Shown in pieces: positions 9,901 to 24,900 of a stretch of 64,000 nucleotides of DNA. The stretch is from Phoronis australis (taxonomy: Eukaryota; Phoronida; Phoronidae): the NCBI GenBank assembly GCA_002633005.1, contig NMRA01000596.1:125494-189493 (forward strand), in the 5' to 3' direction. A program made the position numbers and the translations under genes. The notes under the pieces were generated by a model, which ran no database searches, was not told where the DNA came from, and worked only from the letters and a program-made list of their open reading frames with translations. Position 1 is the stretch's first letter, and each line of letters opens with the position of its first letter.

Positions 9901-12900
9901 GCTTCGCGGCCCATGACGGGTAAGTAGAGTTTTGCAATTTCGCAGCGTTTTTTCCAAAATTTCCACGTGCACATTATTTCATTGGTTCACTAGTCTAGTC
10001 TTTTCGTGACTGCAAGTTAAGTTTTCAACTTTGGAAGCCGACCAACCTGGCTGGTTTATGTTCGTGATAGTCTCCAGTTCGGCCACCGGCGACGCGGGCC
10101 TAATCGGGTTCCGAGTTACTGGGTTACAATGAGCGTTTTGTGTGTTTACACCGTAAAACTGAAAATATTCGTAAGTTTAAAATTTCAACACACGATTATG
10201 CTCTACCTCTTGTCTGTATTTCAGGGAAGAATAATTCTTATCTATCACGGAGCAGATCAAAACTTCCCGCGACCGACCTCGGTAAGTTAGCCTACCGAAC
10301 TCTGCACGCTACGGTGCGTTCAAAATTTCTATAAATTCGTAACAGCGAAATAAACTCGTTTGTTTAAAAACAGATTATATTCGTAAGGGTTTTTCAACGA
10401 ATTTTGATGATTTATTGGTATAAAACGATGACGTCACGCGATACACTGACACCACTAAGCGTGTTGTGATTTGTTGAACAGACCGTGTTAGAACCTATGA
10501 CGCAATTGCTTAATTTCAGCACCTCCGTCTGCCGTCTTGTGTCAGATAAAAGAACTGAAATAGCTGTTATCTTGTAGAAATATTCGTTCTAAGTTGATAC
10601 AAAAAAACGTTTTTGGTGTCATTCTCCTTTAAGAAGATAATAAGTGTGTCCCACAAGTTATTTTTTTAAGAATTTCTTGCTAGCACAGGAAGGGAAAACA
10701 GTAGTGGCAGTTGAAACGCCACTTTCTCAAGGAAAACACATACATGTACTAACGTCCTTGTTACTTGAAACCAAGCGTAATGTTGGGATACAAAAGAAAG
10801 TTTAAGCGACACTTAAGAGTTTACTTGCAGCTTAGAATATTCACCTTTATTCTAAAACATTTTCTCACACGCCAAAAATGTTGCTTCGAATAATGTATCA
10901 GTTTGCTAACCCAAGCGAATGTTCAACTCTTGCTGAACTCCAAATTTCAACCTACCACTTCTGCAAGAGTTGTTCTTTTTGCAGTGACACCCCACGGTTG
11001 CGGCGTCTACCCAGTACATCAGCTTCACGTTACTTCGACCATACCACCAGGAGAAGTACGTATTCGAGGTTCTCCACCCAAAGGAGGCGTGACAGTCTCG
11101 CTTCAAATGCTGCTTGCACTCGGTTGAAGTCTCCATCACTGCGCCAATCTGATCCATGGTTGGACCATACGTCACTTGGAACACTAATTTTGGAGTTTGA
11201 GTTCCTAACTTGAAAGTCATCTGAGTTTCCTGGAATAGAAATTATCGAAATGGGTTACATATTTTTGAAAGTGCCTGGCCAGTTTCTTACATTTACTTAA
11301 GCCAAAGACAGAAACAGCGGTTTTAGGGCGAAGTCGAAATTGGTATTTAACAGTGGCCAATTGATCCGCCGAAGCAGTCTATGTAATCCACTTGCTCGGT
11401 CTATGGAGTAATTTCGCAAAATTAGGGATGCTATTCAACTGTGTAAAAATTTATTCGTCTCAGTGCCGAGGTAGTCTACACAGACAAGTGCGTTGAGCTC
11501 CGCTAGACACCGAAATTTCACACAACCTGGGTGCTCACAGCTCGATGACCGGCAGGGTTACATGGAGAATCCAGGAATCAATCGACACTCACCTTGCACG
11601 TTACAGTCTTTTATTGAAGTAAAAAAAACAATCCAATAAACGTTATTTTTGCGTAATTCTCTCCTTTTGTAACAAAGAAAAGTCTACGGTCGTCGTTTTC
11701 AAAACAGTGCATACTCGTGACACGCGCACGCACCATATCCAAAAACTTTGCGATATCTTTCAGGAATTTGTTCTGAAATTGGGTTTTCTTGTATTAACAT
11801 AATAGAAACTTGTAACGAAATGAAACCAGTTCCGATTGTTATGCCACATGTATGTACGCAACCTCACAGTTGATTGAAGAGTCGGGGAAACTGGCTAATA
11901 GGTGCCACAATTCGGCCCAAAAGATCGCATCACAAATTTAGCACCAGACTAACGGTAGAACGCCAATTTTTCCAACACCGGTAAATAATTTAGTTTACTC
12001 AAGGAAGAGTGCATTTTTTTAATGAAATCATTAATTTTGGCGGCGACAGGCCCAATGAATTATATACGCGTCAGAAGCCGGAGGGAGTGAAATTAAGCCG
12101 ACGCACTGACGTCACGCACGCCAGTGCGAAGCTGGCTACCCTCCCTACGCGTCCGCAAAAAACGGCCCGCGAGAAAAAATACAATAGGGGGCTGGTGCAC
12201 TACATGAGACCAAGGAAGTGCTAAAATAGGCGCAACGAAGATCTGTAGAGGAGTTGGGGAGACGGAGTTTGCGCGAACGATGGATTTTATAGAATACATT
12301 GGCTTCGATGTCATCTAATGTAGCTAGTGAACGTGTTGCAGCCACAGATAAAATGTGTGAGTTAAATTACTCCCAGATTTGACATGCTTTGAGTTATTCC
12401 AGAAGTGCCTGACGGGCGGCTCTATTGGATAGCAGTTGTATACCTTTCTTTGTACTGTATATCGTCAAGGTTGGATTAAAGATGCCTGTGGACTAAGACA
12501 GGTTTGCCATACCTGATATGGGCTGTAGACTACAAATTATGAAAATCAAAAACTCGCGCTCTTCATTAGATAACTCCAGCATAGCTTGGTAGTGTTTGAT
12601 GACATGCCGGTGGGTCTAACCTTGTTGTGATGAAACACCGCACTCGGAGGTGACGTCGACATATCGCAATAAACAAGGAAGGGGTCAAGGCCACTGTTGT
12701 TGTCGTCTGGGTCGATTAGGTAGTCATCGCTGTTAGTGAAGCCGCCATTTTTATATCCGGAGCAGGATGGCGCATCTGCAATTAAAAAGCATTGTTTCAA
12801 AGCGATATGAAACGTTCTAAATACAATTTTGTAGCATTGCGAGAGTAAAACGCACCTTTGGTGCGCAAGCGGAGACCAAATAACAGGGGCGATAATCAAT

Positions 12901-15900
12901 TTCTTTCTTGAACTTTTATTTTGAGGCAATCGGTCAACTTCCTTAGAATATCTCACCTAGCATAGCAGTGGCCTTTTGAGAGCATGATTGTCTCACAGAA
13001 TGCTGGAAAATATCTTCTTCCTTTATTTGTACGAATGGCCATCGGCCCACAGTACAACAAACACGCAAACCTGATCATTGGAGTGCTATGCACACTAGTC
13101 AGCAATGCACAAGCTGCTCCGTTTTTTAGATGCGTAGTATACATATTTCATAAACTGAGATATTGAGATTACATAACAGTCTATGAAATTTAAGCAAAGA
13201 GGGGCTTGTCCAGAGGCTCCCACTTGTAAACTTAACTCTGATTTCGGAAAAAGCTTCGCAAACTAACAAAAATGATATTCATCCTCGACACAATTCCTCG
13301 AGTATAATGTACACATTCTGTCTTGATATATCACATTTACGTGACGACCGGTTTCTACTGCCAGTCTGAGGTTTGAACATCGAAAACGTGTAAAACTTTG
13401 TACGAACACTCTTGGAAGATTTTCAATTTCTAAATAGTTTTCATCTTTAAATACAACCTTAAAATTTTTGTAATAGTTTAACTTAGAATTGGAATCAACA
13501 TCGGACTGCCATCTTTGCAAAGCACAGTCCTTAATACGTTGTGAGAAAATATTTACAAACGACTCCTTGGTTTACCCAAACATCATAGAAACCATACATT
13601 GACAATAAATTGCGGACTGAGCTTGCCCAATTATACATATGCCTACCATTTTCATCTAGTCTGTAAAACATGTTGTAAGTGGCCCTTGTATAACGTTCCT
13701 GTGGTATATTCAAAATTTTAAACCAATATTTAATACAACTAGCAAGGTAACTCGTAAACATAGGGTATCTGCCACAGTCACCCAATACTGCAGCGTTTGA
13801 GTAAGAACTGCCTAGTCCCAAAATTTTAAATGAACTTTTTCCTAACACTCGTATTCATTAAAACCCCAAATCTCGGCACCATAACACAACGTTGGGTACA
13901 CCAGTTTATCAAATAACTGAAAGCCAAGTGATGGGAGCATGTCGCGACATCTGCACTGTAGTTTCAAAACACGTGATGCAGCTTTACTTGCTTGACAAGA
14001 AAGAGTTTCTGTCGCTTTCGACCACGAGAATTTAGGTGTGATAAAAACACCAAGATATTTATAACGAGATACAGCATTAACTTGTTCTTTGTTAAAAGAC
14101 CATTTCTTATAGTGTCGTAAGAGACCTCCATTTCTAAATACAATTATTTTTTTCTTTAAATTCACAGCCATACCCCATGAATCACAATAATCACTGAGAC
14201 AATTCAACATAGACGCTGTTAGAGAGCACAAAACCATGTCATGTGCATATAATAGTGAATTAATATTTGTATCATGTTCATCTAAGTAGATGCAAGTTAT
14301 GTCACAAGGTGAATTGATTTTTTTTTAAAGAACTCATTGAGACACAAAACAAATAGCAGAGCGCTTATCATAGAGCCTTGACGAGTACCAATAGTGCAAT
14401 TAAATAAGTCTGTTAAACCATCACGTGTTTTAACACATGATCTCAACTTGCTATACATTGATCACAGAATAGATAACATATTACCATGAACATTAATTTG
14501 CATAAGTCTATGAAAAAGTAAATATGTGGTACTCGATCAAAAGCTTTTGAAAAGTCAATAAATGCCCAACAGAACCTGCCACCCTTTTTGCTTATGTGTT
14601 TCTGACATATGCCATACAAAGAAAATATATGATGCACAGTCGCGTAACCCTTGCGGAATCCTGCCTGAGTTTCAAAAAGCTGACCATTACCTTCGGCCCA
14701 GTTATACAATCGGTTATTCAGTATTCTGGTAAAGAGCTTCCCAATAGCCGATAGAAGCGAAATACCTCTATAATTATTCTCATCGTTCACGTTACCTTGT
14801 TTAAACAACGGGATTAACATCGCATAACACCAAGCCTGGGGATAGCAACCTGACTGGAAAATTTTATTGAACAACTTACTGTATGCAGAATAGGCAAAAT
14901 GAATGTTTTGGTACATTTTAACATTTCAAAAGTAACTCCATCAACACCAGCGGCCTTGCCATATGGGAGCTGATCAATATTCTGGATAATTTCACAACAT
15001 GAAATGTCTGCATTTAAATCATGTTGTCTGTTGTGGGTACACTTTTCACAGCAGTTATCATGACTAGTCTGCCTATGGACCACACCACTCATGAGTGAAT
15101 CGCTAACAGGCACTTCTTGGTTCAAGAGACTCTCAAAATAATCATGCCATTTTTGTGGTGTAAAGGACGTGGCTGCGCACCGCGGAGGTTGCGTTCTAAA
15201 TTTGGCGATTTTCCAAAACACTTTTGGGTTGTTCCTATTCTTGGAAATACTTTCCAGTAACTGAGCTTCATAATTTTTTTTTGTCTATATAATTCACGGA
15301 ATAGTTATCTCTTAAATTTATAATTATGCATGTTTGAAGCGGATGTATAACACCGAAATCGACTAAAGGATTCACGTTTAGTATTTTTGGCAGATTCTAA
15401 TTCTTTATCCCACCACATGGGTTGATTCGGTTTCTTGTCTTTATTTTTTCCCGTGATCGACTCGTTTTTATGATTTGACAATGTCAATGCAGTCTGAAAA
15501 TATAGGTCTGAGATACACTGAACCGCCTTGTCTACATCATTTTGCGTTAAATACTCTTCCATTGTCATTGCGCAGTCGTGTAATTCGACTGAAAACGCCT
15601 GCGAGTATTCAACTGTTTAGCACTATCCCACTAATGCTATGATGCGGGCGCAACACATGTGTCTCATCACACGACGTAATCATTGGTTCTTCACACTTAA
15701 AGCTACATATGATAGGCAAGTGATCTGACTCGTCCCAAGCATCTACTTTAAAATCGTTTACAATTTCAAACAAATCAGTAGATAGAAGTACATAATCAAC
15801 TAAACTGCAGCCTCCTGAGGCAAAACATGTAAAATTACCACATGCATCATCACAGCACATGTCAATGAGGGAAAATATCACACTGCATTAAATCCACACA

Positions 15901-18900
15901 ACAATGCAGAGCGCTATCCACCAACTAACCTACATGTATTGCCATCTAGCGGAGGAAGTATTTCATAATGTCGCAATTCCACCTGCTGTTAGTTCTATAG
16001 TATAAAGCAGCATTAAGTCAATACCTAGGTTAAAAACAGATTGCAAGTTTTGAATTAGGTCACTTGCCTTTGAAAAATCGGTCTCGAATCGTTCCTAAGT
16101 CAAAGTAGACGTGATTTTAAGTTATTTAGATGTTAGATCTGATTTTTGACTAAAAGTCAAAATTGCTTTGTGCCGAGAAACAGATGTTGCACTCTTGTTT
16201 TGCAAGACGGCAAGCACCTTAAAAAGTTCAGTTGAAGAACACCTTCCCTACATTGTTTTGTAGACTGAGATGGCTCCCCTTTCAGAAATTAATGCAGTGT
16301 CACACAATAATATAATTTCTTGCACGGTGCGATCCTAGAATACCTTCACAATAAGTTTTGTAAGGCATCTGAGATTCACGGGAGATGCACGTGAATTTCG
16401 AGCCATGGTGGTATCCGTTTCCCNATCATTTTGCGTTAAATACTCTTCCATTGTCATTGCGCAGTCGTGTAATTCGACTGAAAACGCCTGCGAGTATTCA
16501 ACTGTTTAGCACTATCCCACTAATGCTATGATGCGGGCGCAACACATGTGTCTCATCACACGACGTAATCATTGGTTCTTCACACTTAAAGCTACATATG
16601 ATAGGCAAGTGATCTGACTCGTCCCAAGCATCTACTTTAAAATCGTTTACAATTTCAAACAAATCAGTAGATAGAAGTACATAATCAACTAAACTGCAGC
16701 CTCCTGAGGCAAAACATGTAAAATTACCACATGCATCATCACAGCACATGTCAATGAGGGAAAATATCACACTGCATTAAATCCACACAACAATGCAGAG
16801 CGCTATCCACCAACTAACCTATTGCCATCTAGCGGAGGAAGTATTTCATAATGTCGCAATTCCACCTGCTATTAGTTCTATAGTATAAAGCAGCATTAAG
16901 TCAATACCTAGGTTAAAAACAGATTGCAAGGTTTGAATTAGGTCACTTGCCTTTGTAAAATCGGACTCGAATCGTTCCTAAGTCAAAGTAGACGTGATTT
17001 CTTTTAAGTTATTTAGATGTTAGATCTGATTTTTTTTGTCAAAATTGCTTTGTGCCGAGAAACAGATGTTGCACTCTTGTTTTGCAAGACGGCAAGCACC
17101 TTAAAAAGTTCAGTTGAAGAACACCTTCCCTACATTGTTTTGTAGACTGAGATGGCTCCCCTTTCAGAAATTAATGCAGTGTCACCCAATAATATAGATA
17201 CAATTCCTTGCACGGTGCGATCCTAGAATACCTTCACAATAAGTTTTGTAAGGCATCTGAGATTCACGGGAGATGCACGTGAATTTCGAGCCATGGTGGT
17301 ATCTGTTTCCCGTGTACCCGAACTGCTAACTATGCTAGAAACGTCGGGTACTCAGGAGCCGCATTGTGAAATTTACTACCAAAAGACTTAAGTAACCCTG
17401 CGACGTTGCAGCGATTCCAAAATAATTCTCTTGATTATTCACCGTGATGAGCCGTGAGATTATTGCCCTCCCTTAACAGCAGTATTGTGATAAGAAATTA
17501 ATTTTGATGCTTCTTCCTCAACTTGATTTGAATTGTAAATATATACAGTGGCGGGGCTAAGGGGGCCTTGCCCCCCCCCCCCTTAAAATTCTCCCAGATT
17601 CCATTTTGAAGTTCGGGGTTGTGGATATCTGACGGGCAAAATAATGGCTAATACTCTGCTATGGCCCCCGCTAACTCAAAATACTGGATCCGCCCGTGAT
17701 ATATAGTGAATGAATCAGTGACATGTGAATAAAGGAAAATGTAAGTCACCAAAACGTGCTAACAGGCATTATACCAGGGACGCGTTAATCACAAATACGA
17801 GTAATCTTGTAGCATTTATCCAAAATCAACTACCACCTTTCAGAGTAGACGATCTCCCGTGTGGAACTTTTTGGATTCTGCACTTAGAGGGTTCAATTCG
17901 CACCAATCCCTGCTCGCAATCCGTAAAAAGTCAAGCAAAAAGTTAATAAAATTACATCCCAATAGTGTCAAAGTCTTACAGTGAGTGGTAAACGTTGCTT
18001 CAGTATAGACTGTGTTTACACCAAACGGTCTAGCGTTCGTCGCAGTAATCCTTATCACGTATTCGGTAAATGGAAGTAGTTGATCAATGGTGTTATCAAC
18101 AGACACTCCGCTTCCATGGTCATAGACACCGTTTGCGAAGGAGCTGTAAAAGATGACCAAAAGATTCTTCAGATTCGCATGAATGATTCACCACATAGTA
18201 TTTAGTTCCATTTCATGACACTGTTTTATCGATTTACTAACCGGGAAACCGACGTCTTGTCTAAAACAACAAAGTCTATTAATACCCTATTGTGGCTAGA
18301 TAATTTAAAGGGACAATTAACCCAGGTTAAGTCAAAAAAAAAGACTTGATTTAAACTACTAACCGCTATAAAATTGACTTCAACACGTTCCTTACTCAGA
18401 CGAGGAGTGATTTTTAGTCAAGGAACTGACAATTTGTTATAAATGTAGCACGAGATTAGTGACAGGCGAAGAAAATGAAACACCAGTCAAATGGTAAAAG
18501 CTTGTCTCGAGCAAAAATGAGTTGTCCACTTTTTTGAAGACGTAAAATTACACCTATTTCGATAAATAAGGAACGACTTGAGACTAATTTCATAACGGTG
18601 TGTGTCCTAAACCAAAAGTTGGTTGCTGTGATGGACCAAGGCGTGCTTGGACGAAAATCATGTTCTGCTGCCGGTGTTAACCCTCAGACGTTTTGTGTAA
18701 TGAAGACAAAAGAAACACACAATTGCAAAATTTGTTAAATTGGGGAGCGTTACTAACAATTTCTGCGAGTTAATCGACGACCGGGGAATTGGGGGAAAGA
18801 CAGTGGCACTTCGATCTCGTGACACACTTTCTTACAAAACCGGGAGTAATTTAGCAACTGGTTGCGCTTGAATGACTTGGCCACTTATAGTGCTTAAAAT

Positions 18901-21900
18901 CATGGATTTCATATCAAAAACACAAAAAGCAACCCCACGAATGGACCAGCTATGAAATTAGAACAACCACGATATATTCAGTAGCTGATCTCAAAGTACC
19001 AGCATTTACATGTACTGGTAATAACATATTTCGTAAATTCAGGACAACCAATGAATCACAACACCAGTCATACTACATTGTGTTTCGTGTGAAAGGTCGT
19101 TCATATTGTTGCTCGTTTTCCCGTAGGAGGCGTTGCACTTGTAGTGGTTGTTAGAGCTAAGTATTTGTCCACACCCGCGACTCTTCACTTTCTCAATGAA
19201 CCTCGGGGAAGCGCAGATATCATGGCACAAGTTTGTACAAGCTAGGACCTCACGTGTTGGTGGACATGAAACACTCGCGAGGGAACGTTTTTACGTCACA
19301 CTCATGTCCGTGGGTCTAGGAAACTTTTAATTGAAGTAGCTTTTCTTCTATTTTCTCGTTTTGGGATATTTTATTCCCGATTTTGATGCGAAGTGCTATA
19401 AAGGAAAGTTTAATGAGGCTGACAATGGAGTCACTTGTCAAAACAGGTAAATGGGTTTTTTTAAAACCCCCATTTACCTGTTTTGAAGTATTTTAGGGGA
19501 TCCTATAGATTTAAAGGAGAATTTCACCCAAAAAACAACCTATTTGTATCAGTTTAGATCGAGTAGGTCCACTCGATAACAGCAAGTACAGTTCTTTTAC
19601 CTGACACCTGACGGCCGACGGAGGTGTTGAAATTAACCAATGACGTCAGAGGTATGTTCGAACGAAGTCTGCTTAGCAGTTCACAACACGCTTACTGGTG
19701 TCAGCTTATCTTTTGAATTCATCGTTTTACACCAATAAATCATCAAAATTCGATGTAAAACCTTTACAAATATACCGAGTTCTTAAACAAACGTGTTGTT
19801 TTATTTCGCTGTTACGGATTTATAGGTATTTGCGCGTACCGTAGCCAACAAAGTTTGGTAGGCCACTATACCAAGTTCGGTCGCGAGAGTTTGTAGCTGT
19901 TTGTTGTAATTTTAGACTTGTTTCAGGTCAAAACAAACAAAACGCTTGTTATACGTGCCCGTGGCTCGGAACCCGATCAGGCTCGTCGGCCAGACTGGAG
20001 ACATCACGAACATAAACAAGCCAAAGTTGGAAACTAAACTTCGAGTCACGGAAAGACTATACTAATGAGACAAAGAAATAAAGTGCACGTTATTATTTTG
20101 GTAAATTAGTCGCGAAACTGCAAATCTACTTACTAGGCTCGTCGGGGGCCACGAAGTCAGGTTCCCCTTCCACAGAGTTGTAGAGTACATGTAACAATTA
20201 TTCGAATAATGTATATGTATATCTAAATGAAGATTCTCTTAACATCTGACCATACAAAAACGAGTTTTTGTTTCAGAACAGCTTTCTGTCTGCAAACATT
20301 GAATTAGCATGCGCTCACACGTCCTCGTTGCCCGGAAAATTAGCGTTTTTGCACTTAAAGCCGGTAACGCAGTGGTTTATTAATTGCTGGCTTCTCAAAA
20401 CATTTGCACTCACGAACACTCCAAAGGCACTACAAATTGTATCTAGTGAGATAGACTTTGTATATAAGCATTGGTTAGGGTGAGAGTAATTCATTTTGAA
20501 ACAGAACGCACAATAATAAACGCCAACATGGCAACTCGCATTCCCGACTTAGACGAGTGCTCATCCGACGAAGACTTCACAGGCCGAAGGTTAAGTTTCA
20601 CAGGCTATCAGTTCGAAAAGGAATACACTGATCAAGAAATACTAGAGGCGCCGTGAACGTGCTCAGACAACGGAACATATGGGTAGTTCCAAAAACCGTT
20701 TGAATGACTTGTCGTGGAGTCAGTGCTCGATAATGGAAACGATTGACGCTTGCGTTTGCTGCCACGAAACGCCTTCTTGGAGAAGCGCAGTTGTGTCTCG
20801 CGGATCATCCTGATTTTGAACCGCATCTAAACAGAGGTGTGCTTACGACATTTTTAGGGCTGGGAAAAAGAACTGGCGAAGACAACCTACACCCAAAGGT
20901 CCGAACAGAAGCCTGACGAATAAGTAGGTCATCAAACAGGTTATATAAAACGTTATGTTCTCACGCCTTAAATCAATTGTAATTGTTTATGTTTTAATGA
21001 CCAGCTACAATTCTCCAGTCAAAAACTGATCAATATCTGATCTGCGTTTCTTTGTCTCCTGCCTGCCGAACACCCTAGGCACAGCATCTAAATTCAGCCT
21101 CAGTCTCTTTTTGTGCCCTGGCATGAGCTGTTTGATAAGCTGCCATTCGTCAGTGAAATCACTGACTGTCGACGAAATGCCAGCCACTGACACGGAGATG
21201 TGTCACGGCCTCATACTTGCTATTCTCGACGTTCATCCTGCGAGCCACTCCCGAAGCATTACGGGCTCTCAAAAAATCTTAAAAAAAACGATATACCCGC
21301 TTTCCTCGCTGCTTCATAGTTCGCACAAGAGGGAACGATACACCACACCATAGCAAATCTCACTCTGCAGAACAACCACTGACGTCGCTGAATCGTTTCT
21401 CACCCGTTCCTCACAAGTTAACGCGACACCTCTCGGCGAGGAAAGATCGACCGTACAAGAGGTGATGTGGATACGGATCAATTAAAATGGTAAAAAAAGA
21501 TTATTTAAATCGGGTGGCATTCTCCTTTAAAAGCCCTCTTGAGGCGTTACCGGGAACCATTCAAATGTCTTAGCACGTTGACCGGCGGAATCTCAAAGTC
21601 AACATTTTTAAGCTGTTTATTTCATCTAAAACAAAATAAAAATAATACAGTGCCTGCCCACAAATCGACGGTACATGTACAGATGAAGTCAATCAAATAC
21701 GTCCAATGCTTTTCACCATTAATATACAGCAGGAGACACAACCAGTTCGGAGAAATCACCAAATTATGGTACAGTAAGTTAATGAAGTCCTTTATCTGTA
21801 GGAACTTGATCAATCAACTTTTGAAATGATTCTTGAAGGGCACTGACCGACCTTTGTTTTGAAGGGGTCGTTCATGCTGAACTAATGATTGTAGTAGGCA

Positions 21901-24900
21901 AAGTATTCGTCAGTTTATTATTTAATCTGTTGCGATTGTCATAATTTGGAAAGCCGCTCAACTAATTTTTTATTCTATTCTCAAGTTTCATCAATGGAAC
22001 TACATGTACCTTTTGTTTAGCTCATTAAAAATGTAGGGCGTGCATTGCTTCAAGGGTTACGGTATCAAATTACCTACAATTAGGCAATCAATTATGTGAT
22101 TTGATTCCGTACAGCAGATACAAGAAATCAAGTAAAGCTATTTAGTAAACGTGATTAACGTATGTATGGCAAAGTCTCGCATGATTTTTGCCGCGCTTTC
22201 CATGTTTCTTGGGACTACAGAACGCAGTCGTTTCTTGACTCCTTTAAATTGCAGTGCCTGAGAAGAAAAGGTCTCGAATCACGAATGCTCCTAAGTTCCG
22301 CAAAGCTAAATGAGCAGTTTTCGCGAGGACACGTCCGTTCACTTCCAGTCGCCGTTATTCTTCTCGGAAACGACTGCACTTAGGTTAAACTGGACTTTTT
22401 CAAATGCAAAATTCTGAAACCTGCCATGCACATCACTGTCTTTCCACGAACGCTTCATTCATTATGACGAGTCATCCTACCACATGGTAGACCTCCGAAG
22501 TTCTCTCTACCTTTCACTTTTTTAAAAATTAAGAATTGATTTCTCCTGAAGAGAACTATCCGAAAATCTTACGGCTTGGGGTGAAGTGTTGGTGAAATAG
22601 TACATGTTATCGGTACCTGAAGTCTGATGCAGACGACACTTTATACTCAATTTTAAATGTCTGTGTGAATCCACCATTCCATTGGGCGTTCCAGGTTATT
22701 GCGACGCTGTTCGTTTTGATTTCAGTAACATTTAACGTCGGTGGCGCCGGGGGACCTGTGGAAAAGAAATTTACATAGCCGAGGTCAGCGTAATGGAAGC
22801 TACCGTGGGTTTATTTCCGGAGAATGCCTCAGAACTGGCATACACGCATTTAGACCCATAGGTAAAGCTGATAACAACATGCATAACATGGAATCAAACC
22901 AAGGTGCAAGTAAAGCAACACGTAAAAAGTACACAGTTATTCTCGAGATTTATGCGTCACGGTACATCTTGACATGTTTTCAAGGTCTAGTAATTGCTAA
23001 GCAGACCTGCTAGGAACAAACAATAGATAAAAACACAAAAGGTCAAATTTAAGATAAACGCCTGTACATTACGGCGTTTTCCCGTTGCTCCAAACTTGTT
23101 CGATTCTATAGCCCAACAACAAGTTGCTAAGATGACCCCTGTAGCAAATATTTTACACGACTGATTATCTCCATTCTGGCGTTTATGGTTGGAGGGCAAG
23201 CTCTCTTTTGTTCAACACTTGCTCTAATCTCCAATAAGATCGTATCCAGCCTGACCGGGCTGTGCTGTTAAAAATAAAAGTTAAGTTATAATATTTTTGA
23301 ACATAAACCAATAGCATTTCTGAAATTCTCGTCGAGTGGCGATCATGTTTAGTTTCTGAATCGCCAAAATCGCCCGACTACAACCGAAGTTACGACAATT
23401 TATTCTTTCCAAACGTACCAATTCGCTCTGGGATTGACTGTGTTCACAAGTGGTCGGTGATAAGCCTAGTAGATAATTGGCCTGCATGTTGTCATACCAT
23501 AAAAAAGACTGTGCTTGGCAGTTAAAAAAGAAGCTATGTTATCACACGCTCACATCTCTACGTCTGGTAAAGTCACAGAACGGGAAAACGCCGTCATGGG
23601 TTACAAGGCACGAGAATAACCCCTGCCTGTACGTGAAACTGACGCGCACGGTATGTAAACAATTTAATTGACTATAAACCCACTTTCCGTCAAAAAATAG
23701 CTTTTCACAAAGAGCTCTTACTTTCAGAAGCCTTAACTTGACCGCTACGTAGATTTGAGGCGATTTCTGGGCTCACAAACAAATGACATTTCCCAATTGG
23801 ATTAGATTAACTTCCGTAATTTGGTATGCGACAGAGTACCTTTTCATGCGGCAAGCCTGATGTCAAGCACTGAGTCTAACAAATTGTTAGTTCTTCCCTG
23901 CGCCAGAAATCATTCCTCGCCCAAGAAAGGAACAAGATGAAGCCGATTTTAGTGTTGTACACCTGCATGTACACGTTGTCTACGACCGAAGAGGCGTTTA
24001 ACGTTGATGACCGCTTTAAGAGCTTATTGGAAAAACGCCCGATTTCAAATATGTGGGCGTAGACTTAATGCTGGCATGATGATCTTTTCATGTTCGGTTG
24101 CATGAAAGAGTACGAAATAAGGAGATAGCTACGTTATATTTCACCAGATTATTCTTGCTACATTTATGCTACATACAAGTAAAATTTTGGCTTTGATAAG
24201 CACTGCGAGGAAGATCTTAATAGTGTTGAATTTTCATTCTTATTGGAAATAAATTTGGATCTTTTCAGTCAAGGCCTCAAATTGAATGGCTGAGTCCCTA
24301 TTTATTTTCATTCAAATAATTTCTCAGCCGTTAGGTATATTATTATTGAAAAAAGTCTCGTTAGTCAAAGAGGAGTTCATAATAAAAAATATAGAAAATT
24401 ATAACATTTGTTAGAACAAAGTCATTACTATGCAGACGAATTAGGGAACTTAGTTGAGTCCTTATTGGAGACTGCTTCATGCAAACGGGCGCACCGTCTG
24501 GATTTTATTTCCTAACTCAGACTCGACACCGACAGCGACTCGAAGCCGTATCATTCGAGAACAAATTACTAAGTTTTGTCGAAGCATGCGATGCAGCCAA
24601 TCAATTTTCGAGTTGAGTTTCAAGTACAAAGATTAGAGTGTGGGCATGGAATGTGTAGTTAGTGATCTTTATACAGCACTAGGCTTCATTGAACTAACCA
24701 TTACACCATCAAAGAACAAATATGTTAAAAGCTCAAACGACAAATTAAAAGAGTGAAGCCTCACCAAATTCCATATTGATCCACTTCCACGTAGCGTCAT
24801 CCTTTAAAATGATGGTCGTCTCGTTATCACGCACGTGCAGGTCGTTGAGTTCACAAATGTTAGTACTCCGGTGAAAATTAACCGACGAACAACGTCCCGT

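Larger units (their letters stand above)
7498..10628 (+). mobile_element. TTAA family B element, outer copy, split by a nested copy
   Basis: The outer element starts at GGAGAATGCCACCC after TTAA 7494-7497 and ends at ATTCTCCT before TTAA 10629-10632. Its body is 7498-7602 plus 9266-10628; the rest is an inserted copy of the same family. Orientation is opposite to the inner copy, with its THAP remnant reading on the plus strand from 9331. The TTAA duplication and THAP content suggest the Kolobok superfamily (piggyBac also uses TTAA). It lies in the last intron of the PAN-FN3 gene. It is non-autonomous, with no transposase catalytic region seen. Confidence 0.75.
19515..21526 (-). mobile_element. 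TTAA family B element, third copy
   Basis: This 2012-bp element is flanked by TTAA at 19511-19514 and 21527-21530, with ends AGGAGAATTTCACCC and GGGTGGCATTCTCCT. It is the longest family member here. It contains a plus-strand frame from 20,528 and a facing minus-strand THAP frame from 21,351, both broken. It lies in intron 2 of the PAN-FN3 gene. Confidence 0.85.

Noticed and set aside
11585-11610. Possible 15-nt micro-exon (TVTCK) with a good GTGAGT donor between exons 4 and 5 of the PAN-FN3 gene
   Set aside because: It would keep frame, but exon 4 already joins exon 5 in phase 0 and nothing else supports the insertion.
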